A stretch of 41,721 bases of DNA, taken from Chthonomonas sp. UBA2391. GTDB taxonomy: Bacteria; Armatimonadota; Fimbriimonadia; Fimbriimonadales; Fimbriimonadaceae. Positions 1-7,498 of the stretch are shown piece by piece. Within the stretch, counting starts at the first letter, position 1; each line of letters begins with the position of its first letter. The stretch is from contig DDSL01000070.1 of NCBI GenBank assembly GCA_002343825.1, forward strand, positions 1 through 41,721, written 5' to 3'. The notes under the pieces are model-generated. The model ran no database searches and was not told the origin of the DNA. It saw only the letters and a list, made by a program, of their open reading frames with translations. The position numbers and the translations under genes were made by a program.

Positions 1-57
1 GTTACGATCTTCGACTACATCATCCTTTCGGGCAACTTCGACCTTTCTGGCGACTAA
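1..57 (+). CDS. C-terminal end of a protein with a dockerin-like repeat (partial)
   Basis: The window opens inside a gene whose last 18 codons are readable in frame 1, ending at a TAA at 55-57. The tail VTIFDYIILSGNFDLSGD resembles the second half of dockerin-like calcium-binding repeats, in which an acidic loop is followed by a short helix of the form FDYxxLSxxF. Such repeats are common at the C-termini of secreted proteins in planctomycete- and armatimonad-like genomes. The rest lies outside the window, so the catalytic or structural part cannot be named. Confidence 0.55.
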   Translation, partial: VTIFDYIILSGNFDLSGD

Positions 58-70
58 GTTACTCCTCCCT

Positions 71-103
71 GGGGCCGTCCTCCTCCACCATGGGGGACGC
101 CCC
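71..103 (+). terminator. Possible terminator hairpin after the clipped gene
   Basis: GGGGCCGTCC at 71-80 can pair with GGACGCCCC at 95-103, giving nine pairs with one bulged C and a 14-nt loop. It lies just after the stop at 57. Only a weak T-rich stretch follows (CCCTTTA), so it is a plausible but not textbook intrinsic terminator. Confidence 0.3.
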
Positions 104-113
104 ACTCCCTTTA

Positions 114-148
114 CCCCTAACCCCTAACCCCTAACCCCTAACCCCTAA
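114..148 (+). repeat. Tandem heptamer repeat, five copies of CCCCTAA
   Basis: Five perfect head-to-tail copies of CCCCTAA occupy 114-148, with partial units on both sides (TTA before, CCC after). The unit looks like a telomere repeat but has seven bases. Because seven is not a multiple of three, the array puts TAA stops in all three plus-strand frames. It ends five bases before the ATG of the lipoprotein at 154, exactly where a Shine-Dalgarno sequence would be expected, and none is visible there. Copy-number slippage could therefore change promoter or leader spacing for the downstream operon; that is inference. Confidence 0.9.
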
Positions 149-153
149 CCCGC

Positions 154-393
154 ATGGACAAGGCTTACACCCTCCTTTTCGTGTCGATCCTAGGTCTGGG
201 AACGCTCTCGCTCTCGGGCTGCTCGGACCCAACCCATAGCCGGGACGTCTCCGCCGAGGACGTTCAGACCGGAGTGAAGAATCGGGTCGAAGCGATCCGG
301 AACGATCCGGACCTCTCCGAAGAAGACAAGGCGAAGATGATCAAGCGGATCGAAGACTCCGCCGCCCCGGCCCAAACCTCCGGCCAGAGATAA
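154..393 (+). CDS. Small predicted lipoprotein
   Basis: A 79-residue protein with a lipoprotein signal peptide: a hydrophobic stretch from about residue 7 to 20 leads to the lipobox LSGC, with the acylated Cys at residue 23. The mature part is about 56 residues, charged, and ends in a predicted helix rich in Asp, Glu, Lys and Arg (SEEDKAKMIKRIE). No family was recognised. ATG at 154 is the only start that keeps the signal peptide, although it has no Shine-Dalgarno sequence and abuts the heptamer array. The stop is four bases before the LacI-type gene, so the two are probably co-transcribed. A role in the cell envelope is all that can be inferred. Confidence 0.6.
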   Translation: MDKAYTLLFVSILGLGTLSLSGCSDPTHSRDVSAEDVQTGVKNRVEAIRNDPDLSEEDKAKMIKRIEDSAAPAQTSGQR

Positions 394-397
394 CGTC

Positions 398-1468
398 ATG
401 AGAATCAGCGACCGCCGTGCCGGAGTCACCCTAAGGCAAGTTGCCGAAGAAGCCGGAGTTTCCATCGCCGCCGTCAGCAAAGTGCTTCACGGTCGGGGAG
501 ACAGCGTTCGCGTGGGCGAAGAGCGCGCCCAAGCAATCCGAAAGGTGGCCGAGCGGCTCAACTACGTTCCTAACCTTTCGGCCCGCCAGCTCCGCACCAA
601 CCGAACCAACACCGTCGGGCTGCTGTTCGAAAACTTCGGCGAGATCTCGGCCGGTCCGCAGTACTATGTTCACCTCCTTGATGGCGTCGCCAGCGAGCTC
701 TTCAGCCGACACTACCGACTGACCATCCTCCCCGAGTTCGACCACCACGCACCGCTGCAATCGCTCGCCGATGGCCGAGTCGATGGCCTGATCTGGTGCA
801 AACTCCCCGGAACCCCGAGCTTCTTGGACCAGTTCCGAGAGTTCTCTCTGCCTTGTGTGGCCCTGAACGCCCCGCCCCCCCAGGCCGCTGCCGATGGGAA
901 GGTCGCCTTCGTCAGCTGCGACAACAACGCTGGTTCTTGGTTGGTTATCAATCATCTCGTGGAACTCGGCCACCGACGGATTCTCTTTGCCCTTGAGCGA
1001 AGAGAAGAGGATACGCCCGACGCCCGGGCCCGCCTCCAAGGCTTCTTCGCGGCCTGCCACCAACACGGGATCTGGGTGGGTGAAGAGGATGTCGTCACCT
1101 GGTCCACCGATGCCCAAGAATTTCCGGCTTGGTGGAATCAACGCACCGGGCACACTGCAATCTACGCTTGGAACGAGCGCCTCGGGGCTGAAATCCTTCG
1201 CGCCGCCGACCGCATCGAACTCCGGATTCCCGACCAACTTTCCGTGGTGGGCTTCGATAGCACCCAATACTGCGAAACCACGATTCCTCGACTCACGGCT
1301 GTCAACCAGCCGATCCGAGAGATGTCCCAATACGCGGCCAAGATCCTTCTCGACCAGATCGAAGGCGGGTCCGCCGAGCGGTACTCGGTCATCTTTCCCT
1401 GCACCTTGGACGTGCGCGATTCCACCGCGATCGCCCCCCGACCCCACTCCATTGGAGAACTTCATTGA
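398..1468 (+). CDS. LacI/GalR-family transcriptional regulator
   Basis: A 356-residue regulator of usual LacI-family length. Residues about 10-65 form the helix-turn-helix DNA-binding domain: TLRQVAEEAGVSIAAVSKVL, then the hinge-helix region around YVPNLSARQLR. The rest is a periplasmic-binding-protein-like sensor domain, starting with TVGLLF and containing the typical HRRILFA and VVGFDS segments. The ligand cannot be read from the sequence; sugars are usual for this family. The gene follows the small lipoprotein by four bases, and its stop overlaps the TTG start of the pseudopilin in the string TTGA. A galactokinase gene lies beyond the next terminator, so galactose control is possible but not shown. 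Confidence 0.9.
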   Translation: MRISDRRAGVTLRQVAEEAGVSIAAVSKVLHGRGDSVRVGEERAQAIRKVAERLNYVPNLSARQLRTNRTNTVGLLFENFGEISAGPQYYVHLLDGVASELFSRHYRLTILPEFDHHAPLQSLADGRVDGLIWCKLPGTPSFLDQFREFSLPCVALNAPPPQAAADGKVAFVSCDNNAGSWLVINHLVELGHRRILFALERREEDTPDARARLQGFFAACHQHGIWVGEEDVVTWSTDAQEFPAWWNQRTGHTAIYAWNERLGAEILRAADRIELRIPDQLSVVGFDSTQYCETTIPRLTAVNQPIREMSQYAAKILLDQIEGGSAERYSVIFPCTLDVRDSTAIAPRPHSIGELH

Positions 1469-2385
1469 AATCCTACAAGCAAGCGTTTACGCTGATCGAA
1501 CTCCTCGTGGTGATTGCGATTATCGCGATCCTTGCCGCGATCCTCTTCCCCGTCTTTGCCCAAGCCAAAAACTCGGCCAAGGCCTCGGTGTCGCTGAGCA
1601 ACGTGAAGCAGATTAACCTCGGCGTTCAGATGTATCTCGGCGACAGCGACGACGTCTTCCCGCAGTCCGAGTACGGCGGAAATAGTACGACCGTCCCTCA
1701 CGTGATGTGGATGGCCACGGTCTACCCCTACACCAAGAGCGGCGGCCAGCGCGGCAGTTCGGCCGGAAATGCCCAAGTGAACTTTGGGACCGCCGGAGTC
1801 TTCCGGAGTCCTGCGTATCCGAAGCAGCCGATCGCCAATCCCCGGAATGACGAAGAAGCTCAAGCCGGCGGGATGAGCTACGGGGTTCACCACGGAGTCT
1901 TTGTGAACAACTACGGCAACCGAGGCCAAGCCCAACCCAACCAAGCGGTAAGCCTGGCCCTGATTGAAGATCCCGCCACCAAGGTCATGCTCACAGAAAA
2001 AGGGGCCAACCACGCGAATTGGAGTTACCCTTGGTTCCATGACTGGCAAAACTACTGGGTTGGCCGCATCTGCCGCGTCCAAGGTGATGCCAGTTCCTGC
2101 GACCGGGACGGAGTGGATGTCTATGCCGGCGGAGCAAGATTCGATCCTCGCTTCGACTCCGACTGCAACGGGCAAACCAACGGCAACTGGGAATGCGCCG
2201 CCCACCCTCGCTATCGGTTCAATGGATCCGCGCCGTTCGCCATGTTCGATGGCAGCGCGAAGCCGATCCGCAAAGGGGGCGTCAAATGGTTCGCCCAAAT
2301 CTGGTTTGACCGCCGGAGCCTCTACAACGGCTACGAGTGGTACTACGCTTATGTGCGAGGCGAGTGGGGCCCGTACATTTACTGA
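1465..2385 (+). CDS. DUF1559-type pseudopilin (prepilin-like secreted protein)
   Basis: A 306-residue protein with a class III prepilin signal: after a short positive leader comes FTLIELLVVIAIIAILAAIL, then FPVFAQAK, a signature of armatimonad pseudopilins. A prepilin peptidase should cut before the Phe. The C-terminal region has a degenerate form of the DUF1559 ending (FAMFDGSAK, where the family usually has an H-x9-DG pattern), an acidic DRDG/DSDCNG stretch, and a tail rich in Trp and Tyr. The start is TTG at 1465, overlapping the LacI stop by four bases, so translation is probably coupled. A strong terminator follows. The exact role is unknown; it may be a minor pilin-like surface or sugar-uptake component. 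Confidence 0.85.
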   Translation: MKSYKQAFTLIELLVVIAIIAILAAILFPVFAQAKNSAKASVSLSNVKQINLGVQMYLGDSDDVFPQSEYGGNSTTVPHVMWMATVYPYTKSGGQRGSSAGNAQVNFGTAGVFRSPAYPKQPIANPRNDEEAQAGGMSYGVHHGVFVNNYGNRGQAQPNQAVSLALIEDPATKVMLTEKGANHANWSYPWFHDWQNYWVGRICRVQGDASSCDRDGVDVYAGGARFDPRFDSDCNGQTNGNWECAAHPRYRFNGSAPFAMFDGSAKPIRKGGVKWFAQIWFDRRSLYNGYEWYYAYVRGEWGPYIY

Positions 2386-2415
2386 GCTTTTCGACTCATC
2401 TTTGATTGCTTCGAT

Positions 2416-2454
2416 GGGGTCCGGGATCGCACTTCCCCGGGCCCCCACTTTTTT
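2416..2454 (+). terminator. Intrinsic terminator after the lipoprotein-lacI-pseudopilin operon
   Basis: GGGGTCCGGG at 2416-2425 pairs with CCCGGGCCCC at 2436-2445 (ten pairs, one G-U) around a ten-base loop, followed by AC and six T residues at 2449-2454. This is a strong rho-independent terminator and separates the operon from galK. Confidence 0.85.
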
Positions 2455-2499
2455 GTCCCCCCAGCTCAGAAGGGGATGGGGTTCAATCTAGAGGAACCC

Positions 2500-3717
2500 A
2501 TGCGCGATCTGCTCGGCTTGAACCTGTTCGACCTCGCCCGGACCGCGGTTGAGGAATTCCGGAAGACATTCCGCGCGAGTCCTACCCGACTGGCCATCGC
2601 CCCTGGCCGCGCCAACCTGATCGGCGAACACACGGACTACCACGACGGATTCGTCTTTCCCGTCGCAATCGACCGATTTGTCGTCGTCGCCGCGCGTCCG
2701 ATTGAGGGCCAGAGCGATGTCCGCAGCCTCCTCCTCGGCAAATCGCAAGCCTGGGATAACGCCACCGTCGTACCCGGTGATCTCGCCGGATGGGAACGCT
2801 ATCCCGCCGGGGTGGCGTGGGCTCTGCGCGAAGCAACCCAATCGGTTCCCGTTGCCGTCCAAGCCCTCACCGCCAGCAACCTGCCGATCGGGGCCGGATT
2901 GAGTAGTAGCGCGGCCTTGGAAATGGCCTTCGCGACCCTTTGGCGAGACCTCTCTGGGCTAGAGGTCGATGATCTTCTGTTGGCCAAGGTTGGGCAGAGA
3001 GCCGAAAACGAATTCGTCGGAATGAAGTGCGGCATCATGGACCAGACCGCGAGCATCAAAGGCCGAGCCGGCCAGGCGATGATGATCGATACGCGAGAGC
3101 CCCTTAGCGTGGACTATTCCCCGCTGCCCGAGGGTATCCGAATCGTGATCTGCGATACCCGCCAACACCACGAATTGGCTTCTTCGGGCTACAACGACCG
3201 GCGAGCCGAAAGCGAAGAGGCCGCCGCCCGACTCGGGGTGAACAAACTTCGGGACGCCAACCTCGACCGCCTGATCGCTGCGGAGTCCGAGATGCCCGAG
3301 GTCCTCGTCCGCCGGGCCCGGCACGTCATCACCGAAAATGCCCGGGTCAATGGATTCCGGAGGGCTCTGCTAGAGGGCAACAAGCTCGCTATCAGCACCC
3401 TGATGCGGGCGAGCCACGAGAGCCTGCGCCACGATTACGAGGTCACCACCGATGAGCTCAACGCCATGGCCGAAGCCGCATGGGATACGGTCGGATGCTT
3501 GGGAGCCCGCATGACCGGAGGCGGCTTCGGAGGCGCGTGCGTCGCTCTGGTGAGCGAGGGCATGGTCGATGGATTCATCCGCCAGACCAGCCAGCGGTAC
3601 CGGTTCAAGACCGGCCTCGATGGCGCCTATCACATCTGCCGAGCAGTGGATGGGGCCCGGGTCGTCAACTTGGAAGAAGACCCCGAGCCCCCGATTCTCA
3701 ACGAATCTTCTTCATGA
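2500..3717 (+). CDS. galK: Galactokinase
   Basis: A GHMP-family kinase of about 405 residues that phosphorylates galactose at C1 with ATP in the Leloir pathway. The galactokinase signature GRANLIGEHTDYHDG is at residues 36-50. The GHMP ATP-binding loop PIGAGLSSSAAL follows near residue 125, then CGIMDQ with the catalytic Asp, and the C-terminal GHMP motif MTGGGFGGACV. I start at ATG 2500 because AGAGGA lies five bases upstream; an in-frame ATG at 2476 would add eight residues but has its purine run directly against it. The 3' end overlaps the convergent protease gene by 20 bases. No galT, galE or transporter is nearby. Confidence 0.93.
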   Translation: MRDLLGLNLFDLARTAVEEFRKTFRASPTRLAIAPGRANLIGEHTDYHDGFVFPVAIDRFVVVAARPIEGQSDVRSLLLGKSQAWDNATVVPGDLAGWERYPAGVAWALREATQSVPVAVQALTASNLPIGAGLSSSAALEMAFATLWRDLSGLEVDDLLLAKVGQRAENEFVGMKCGIMDQTASIKGRAGQAMMIDTREPLSVDYSPLPEGIRIVICDTRQHHELASSGYNDRRAESEEAAARLGVNKLRDANLDRLIAAESEMPEVLVRRARHVITENARVNGFRRALLEGNKLAISTLMRASHESLRHDYEVTTDELNAMAEAAWDTVGCLGARMTGGGFGGACVALVSEGMVDGFIRQTSQRYRFKTGLDGAYHICRAVDGARVVNLEEDPEPPILNESSS

Positions 3718-6700
3718 GCTCGCGCACGGCGGCTTCGAGCTGAACGTCCCGGCCTTCGAGCGCGGCGTTCGGATCCCAGAGCACGCGGATATCCGGCTTG
3801 CGGCCATTGTTTTCGAGATTCTCACCATCGACAGCAAAGGCTCCTGCAGCCGGCATCCGGATCTGACCGCCATCCCACAGACCCCAGGCACTTGTACCAA
3901 TGACTCCGCCCGCGGTGGCCTCACCCACCACCGGACCGACTCGGAGTCGGCGGAAACCTTCGGCGAAGATCTCTGCGTTGCTAAACGAGTACTGGTTGAT
4001 CATCAGCGCCGACGGAAGCTCGAGTGAATCTCCGCGGTAGATGTTTTCGCTGAGCTTCTGCCCAGGCAGATCACGTCGGGTCCGGATCAGCCATGGCGAC
4101 TTGATCAAGACTCCGAGAGCTTGGTGGGCCGTCGAGCCGCCCCCGTTGAACCGGACGTCGATGATGATGCCCTTCTTGCCGACCGTCAGCGTCCGGATCT
4201 CGCGGAGGAAGAGCTCCTGACTCGGCTGATTCATCCCCTCGTAGTGGTGATAGGCCAACTGGCCGCCGCTCAACTGATCCACCAGTCGCCGATTGTTCTC
4301 CACCCAGGATGCGTAGTTGACGCGGCTCCCGATCGCCGGAGAGGCGGGCTTGATCAAGATTTGCAAGACCTCGCTGCCGCGCCGGACCTGGAGCTGCACC
4401 TTTCGGCCCGCCTTCAGGTTCAGCGCCTGAGGCATCCGATAGTTCCCATCAAGGACCCTTCCGTCCACACCCAAGATCACGTCCCCAACTTTCAGCTCGC
4501 TTTGCGGGTGGCTTGCCGGGGTCGCCCCATGAACTCGCGCCACTCGGTACTGCCCCGTGCTGGCCAGCGTGTTCCAATCCCACTCCACCCCAAGGAAGGC
4601 GGTCGAATCGGCTTGGCCCGGAGGGGTCACCGACTCGGTCGGCGGGGTCGCACCGAGGTGGCTACTCTCAAGTTCTTCCAGCATTTCAGCCATCAGAGCG
4701 TAGAAGTCGGCTCGATCCGTGGTGAACGGTAAAACCGCCGCGTAGCGTGCCTTGATCCCGGCCCAATCCTTGCCGTGCATCTCAGTGTCATAGTAGAACC
4801 GGTCCATCGCCCACCAGATCTCCTCGAAAAGAGCCTTCTCTTCTTCGCGGAGATTGATCGGAGCCGTTGCGCTGAAGTTGATCGGCGCGGGAGCGGGTTG
4901 TCCCAGGGTGAGGGCATTAAGCCTTCCTCCGCTCAAGAAATAGACCTTGTTGCCGATTACCTTTGGCTGGCTCCATACCGTCAGGCCAGAAACTGGCGAA
5001 GCCGCCCCGGTCTGAACGTTGAATCCCGTGATCGCGCCGTTGACACTGGCCCAGATCGTGCGACCGTCGCTGCTGGCAATCGGCTCAAAGGCTCCGTCGC
5101 TCGTAAGCCGCCGCATCCGATCGAAGATGCCGGGGAGGTGAACCTTGACCTCCACAACCTCCTTCTTAGCCTCTGCTTTCGGTTCGTCCAGCTTGTCGAG
5201 GTCGTCTTCGGTGAAGGTGACTGCCTCGGGCTGAAGATCGATCACGAAGAGATCGTTGTTCTCATATTCGCGACCCGTGAGGAAGATTCCCCGGCCATTC
5301 GGAAGCCACCGGGGTGCGCTCGCATTGCGGGCCATCCGGCCGACCAGAAGGTGATCTCCCTTACCGTCCGCGGGTGCGAGATGAATGTTGGTGCCGCCTC
5401 GATCGGTGGCCATCGCCACCGCCAACCACTTGCTATCGGGCGACCAATTGAAGAAATCAAATCCGGCGAAACCACCCTGGAATGCCCCGGTCGCGACCAC
5501 CGCTTCGGGACCACCAGTAGCTGGTCGAACGATGATTTCGCGTGCCCCCCGGAAGTAAGCCACCAGCTTGCCATCGGGAGAAAGGCTCGCATTCCCGACG
5601 TCGGTGGTGGCGGCGGCAAAGACCTTTTCCTCGCCCTTCAGATTCACGGTCCAGAGCTCTCGCTTTCCGGTCCGGCCCGTCGTGAAGAGCACGGTCTGCG
5701 GATCCAGCCACACGGGAAGTTGGTCCATCGCGACGCTCGAGGTGAGCTTGCGAGTGGTGCCACCCTTCTCCGGGATGAGCCAAAGGTCGCCCCGCGCGGC
5801 GATGATCGCCCGCTTCCCGTCGGGAGAGATGGCATAGCCGTCGGCCCCGCTGGTGAGGTTCAAAGTCACCTCGGGATTCGTGCGGAGGTCCTCGGGGACA
5901 TCAATCGCGATCGGGTCATACTTTCCGGTCGTCGTGTCGAGACGATAGATCCGCGATTGCTGCTCAAAGACGATCGTCTTTCCGTCGGCGCTGATGCTCG
6001 GCCAGCGGACGGTGCCTTTCTCAAACCGAGTGATCTGGCTTGCGCCTTTGCCGTCGCTCTTCATCCGCCAGATGTTGGGGACCCCGGCGCGATTGCTTAC
6101 GAAGTAAATGGTTCCGTCGGGAGCACCCAACGGGAACATGTCGTTCTTTTCGTTGTCCGTTAGCTTGCGGAAGTTTCGGAGCGGGACGCCCGCGTCGGCA
6201 ACCCAGATCTCCCCGGTGTTGCTCCCATGCATGCCAGGGCGACGCCAGGATCCGGGGCTTCCGCCTCCGACAAAGGCGACCTGGTTTCCGTTGCCGACCG
6301 GGGACGGGTAGTACTCCAGCTCAAGGTCTCCGCCCGAGATCCGGATGATGTCCCCGCCCGAAGTCGAGAGCCGGTAGAGATCCATCCGACCCCATGCGTT
6401 GGTGTACCCGTAGGCCCACTTTCCGTCCGGCGAAACGCTGTAGAGTTGCTCGTTGCTCGTCTCGTGATTCAGCCGCTGAATCCCCGAGCCATCGAGCTTC
6501 ATTCGATACACATCCTGGCTCCCGTTGCGGCTGCTGACAAAGAGCACCGACTTGCCGTCGGGTAAGAACCGGGGCATCTGGTCCCGCTCCGGATGGATCG
6601 TCAGGCGACGGGCCTCGCCCCCGGCGGTGGGGACACTCCAGATGTCGCCCTGGTAGCTAACTAGGACGGTTTTTCCGTCGGGCGAAACGCTGGGGTGGAC

Positions 6701-6781
6701 GGCGCGGAGGATTTCGGTGGCACCCGCTGCCCCCACGGCCACCAACCCGGCCAGAACGAAGCTCTCTCGGAGGATGTTCAT
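3698..6781 (-). CDS. Tricorn-like secreted protease (PD40 beta-propeller, PDZ, peptidase S41)
   Basis: A 1027-residue homologue of tricorn protease. An N-terminal signal peptide (about residues 1-21) points to export. Residues about 25-540 hold repeated SPDGK-type beta-propeller blades. A core domain follows, then a PDZ domain near residues 725-805, then the S41 serine protease domain. By alignment with tricorn, His708 (in ESSHLG), Ser934 (in SFSNAEIF) and Glu990 (in ENNGRKPD) form the catalytic set. The residue after the Ser is Asn rather than the Asp of archaeal tricorn, as in many bacterial homologues. It probably degrades oligopeptides in the periplasm. A -10-like TATAGAT lies seven bases before the ATG, with no Shine-Dalgarno sequence. 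Confidence 0.92.
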   Translation of the reverse strand: MNILRESFVLAGLVAVGAAGATEILRAVHPSVSPDGKTVLVSYQGDIWSVPTAGGEARRLTIHPERDQMPRFLPDGKSVLFVSSRNGSQDVYRMKLDGSGIQRLNHETSNEQLYSVSPDGKWAYGYTNAWGRMDLYRLSTSGGDIIRISGGDLELEYYPSPVGNGNQVAFVGGGSPGSWRRPGMHGSNTGEIWVADAGVPLRNFRKLTDNEKNDMFPLGAPDGTIYFVSNRAGVPNIWRMKSDGKGASQITRFEKGTVRWPSISADGKTIVFEQQSRIYRLDTTTGKYDPIAIDVPEDLRTNPEVTLNLTSGADGYAISPDGKRAIIAARGDLWLIPEKGGTTRKLTSSVAMDQLPVWLDPQTVLFTTGRTGKRELWTVNLKGEEKVFAAATTDVGNASLSPDGKLVAYFRGAREIIVRPATGGPEAVVATGAFQGGFAGFDFFNWSPDSKWLAVAMATDRGGTNIHLAPADGKGDHLLVGRMARNASAPRWLPNGRGIFLTGREYENNDLFVIDLQPEAVTFTEDDLDKLDEPKAEAKKEVVEVKVHLPGIFDRMRRLTSDGAFEPIASSDGRTIWASVNGAITGFNVQTGAASPVSGLTVWSQPKVIGNKVYFLSGGRLNALTLGQPAPAPINFSATAPINLREEEKALFEEIWWAMDRFYYDTEMHGKDWAGIKARYAAVLPFTTDRADFYALMAEMLEELESSHLGATPPTESVTPPGQADSTAFLGVEWDWNTLASTGQYRVARVHGATPASHPQSELKVGDVILGVDGRVLDGNYRMPQALNLKAGRKVQLQVRRGSEVLQILIKPASPAIGSRVNYASWVENNRRLVDQLSGGQLAYHHYEGMNQPSQELFLREIRTLTVGKKGIIIDVRFNGGGSTAHQALGVLIKSPWLIRTRRDLPGQKLSENIYRGDSLELPSALMINQYSFSNAEIFAEGFRRLRVGPVVGEATAGGVIGTSAWGLWDGGQIRMPAAGAFAVDGENLENNGRKPDIRVLWDPNAALEGRDVQLEAAVRELMKKIR

Positions 6782-6788
6782 CTACCGA

Positions 6789-6795
6789 ATCTATA
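6789..6795 (-). promoter_or_regulatory. Candidate -10 element for a leaderless tricorn-like mRNA
   Basis: On the minus strand TATAGAT is followed by seven bases and then the ATG at 6781. A transcript starting the usual six to eight bases after the hexamer would begin at or near the A of ATG. No convincing -35 box was found 17 bases upstream. Confidence 0.4.
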
Positions 6796-6841
6796 CCGAA
6801 AAAGTGGGGGGACTTGTTGCCTGGTCAGATCTGGATTCGAG

Positions 6842-7498
6842 TTAACCTAGCCCTTCTTCCACCATCGCCCCATCGACGAGGTGGAGAACGCGGTCTGCAC
6901 CCTTCAGCATCGAAGGGTCGTGGGTTACCATGACCAAGGCCCCCTCGCCGCGGTAGCGGTTCAGAAGATCGACGACTACTTCGCCATTCCGGTGGTCCAG
7001 GCTGGCCGTGGGTTCATCGGCAAAGATCACCGCCGGGCGACCGAGCAGAGCCCTCGCCACGCAGACCCGTTGACGCTCGCCTCCGCTCAGTTCGTGGGGT
7101 TTGCGGTCGGCTTTGGATTGAAGCCCAAGAACGTCGAGAAGCTCCAACGCCTCGGCCCCTCGGTCCTCGCCGGGGCGGGCCAATAGGACATTCTCAAAGG
7201 CGCTCAGATAACCCAGCAGATAGGGATGCTGGAACACAAATCCGAACTCCCGAAGCCGGAGCTTGGCCCGAGATTCGTCGGTCATGGCGTGCAGATCATC
7301 TCCATGGACCAGGACCTGCCCCGAGGTCGGCGTCTTGAGCCCGCTCATCAGATAGAGCAGGGAGGACTTACCGCTCCCCGATGGCCCGAGGATGCCGACG
7401 AACTCGCCCCGCTCCACTCGAATCGAGACGTCTTGGCAGGCGTGGACTTCGCGTCCGTGGTCCAGATAGGTCAAGCCGACCCGCTCGGTCTGGATCAA
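6842..7498 (-). CDS. ABC transporter ATP-binding protein (LolD/MacB type)
   Basis: A 218-residue ATPase with all the ABC motifs: Walker A GPSGSGKS (residues 38-45), Q-loop FVFQHPYLL, signature LSGGERQR, Walker B VIFADEP and the switch His in VTHD. Together with the FtsX-type permease encoded just upstream it forms an exporter or lipoprotein/envelope-remodelling ABC system. I start at TTG 7498: AAAGGAGG lies five bases upstream and the TTG overlaps the permease stop in TTGA. A longer reading from 7564 would add 22 Gly/Pro/Arg-rich residues that overlap the permease and match no ABC domain. It is the last gene of the minus-strand cluster 9922-6842. Confidence 0.92.
   Translation of the reverse strand: MIQTERVGLTYLDHGREVHACQDVSIRVERGEFVGILGPSGSGKSSLLYLMSGLKTPTSGQVLVHGDDLHAMTDESRAKLRLREFGFVFQHPYLLGYLSAFENVLLARPGEDRGAEALELLDVLGLQSKADRKPHELSGGERQRVCVARALLGRPAVIFADEPTASLDHRNGEVVVDLLNRYRGEGALVMVTHDPSMLKGADRVLHLVDGAMVEEGLG

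Noticed and set aside
114..148. CRISPR-like or true telomere array
   Set aside because: The units are contiguous seven-base copies without spacers, and both sides continue as ordinary chromosome with genes.
431..2448. Long minus-strand ORFs of 344 and 328 residues opposite the LacI and pseudopilin genes
   Set aside because: They are antisense shadows in GC-rich coding DNA. They lack recognisable motifs, while the plus strand carries clear family signatures.
4775..6163. A 462-residue plus-strand ORF opposite the tricorn-like gene
   Set aside because: It is a frame shadow with His/Arg/Pro/Gly-rich composition and no domain; the minus strand has propeller, PDZ and protease motifs.
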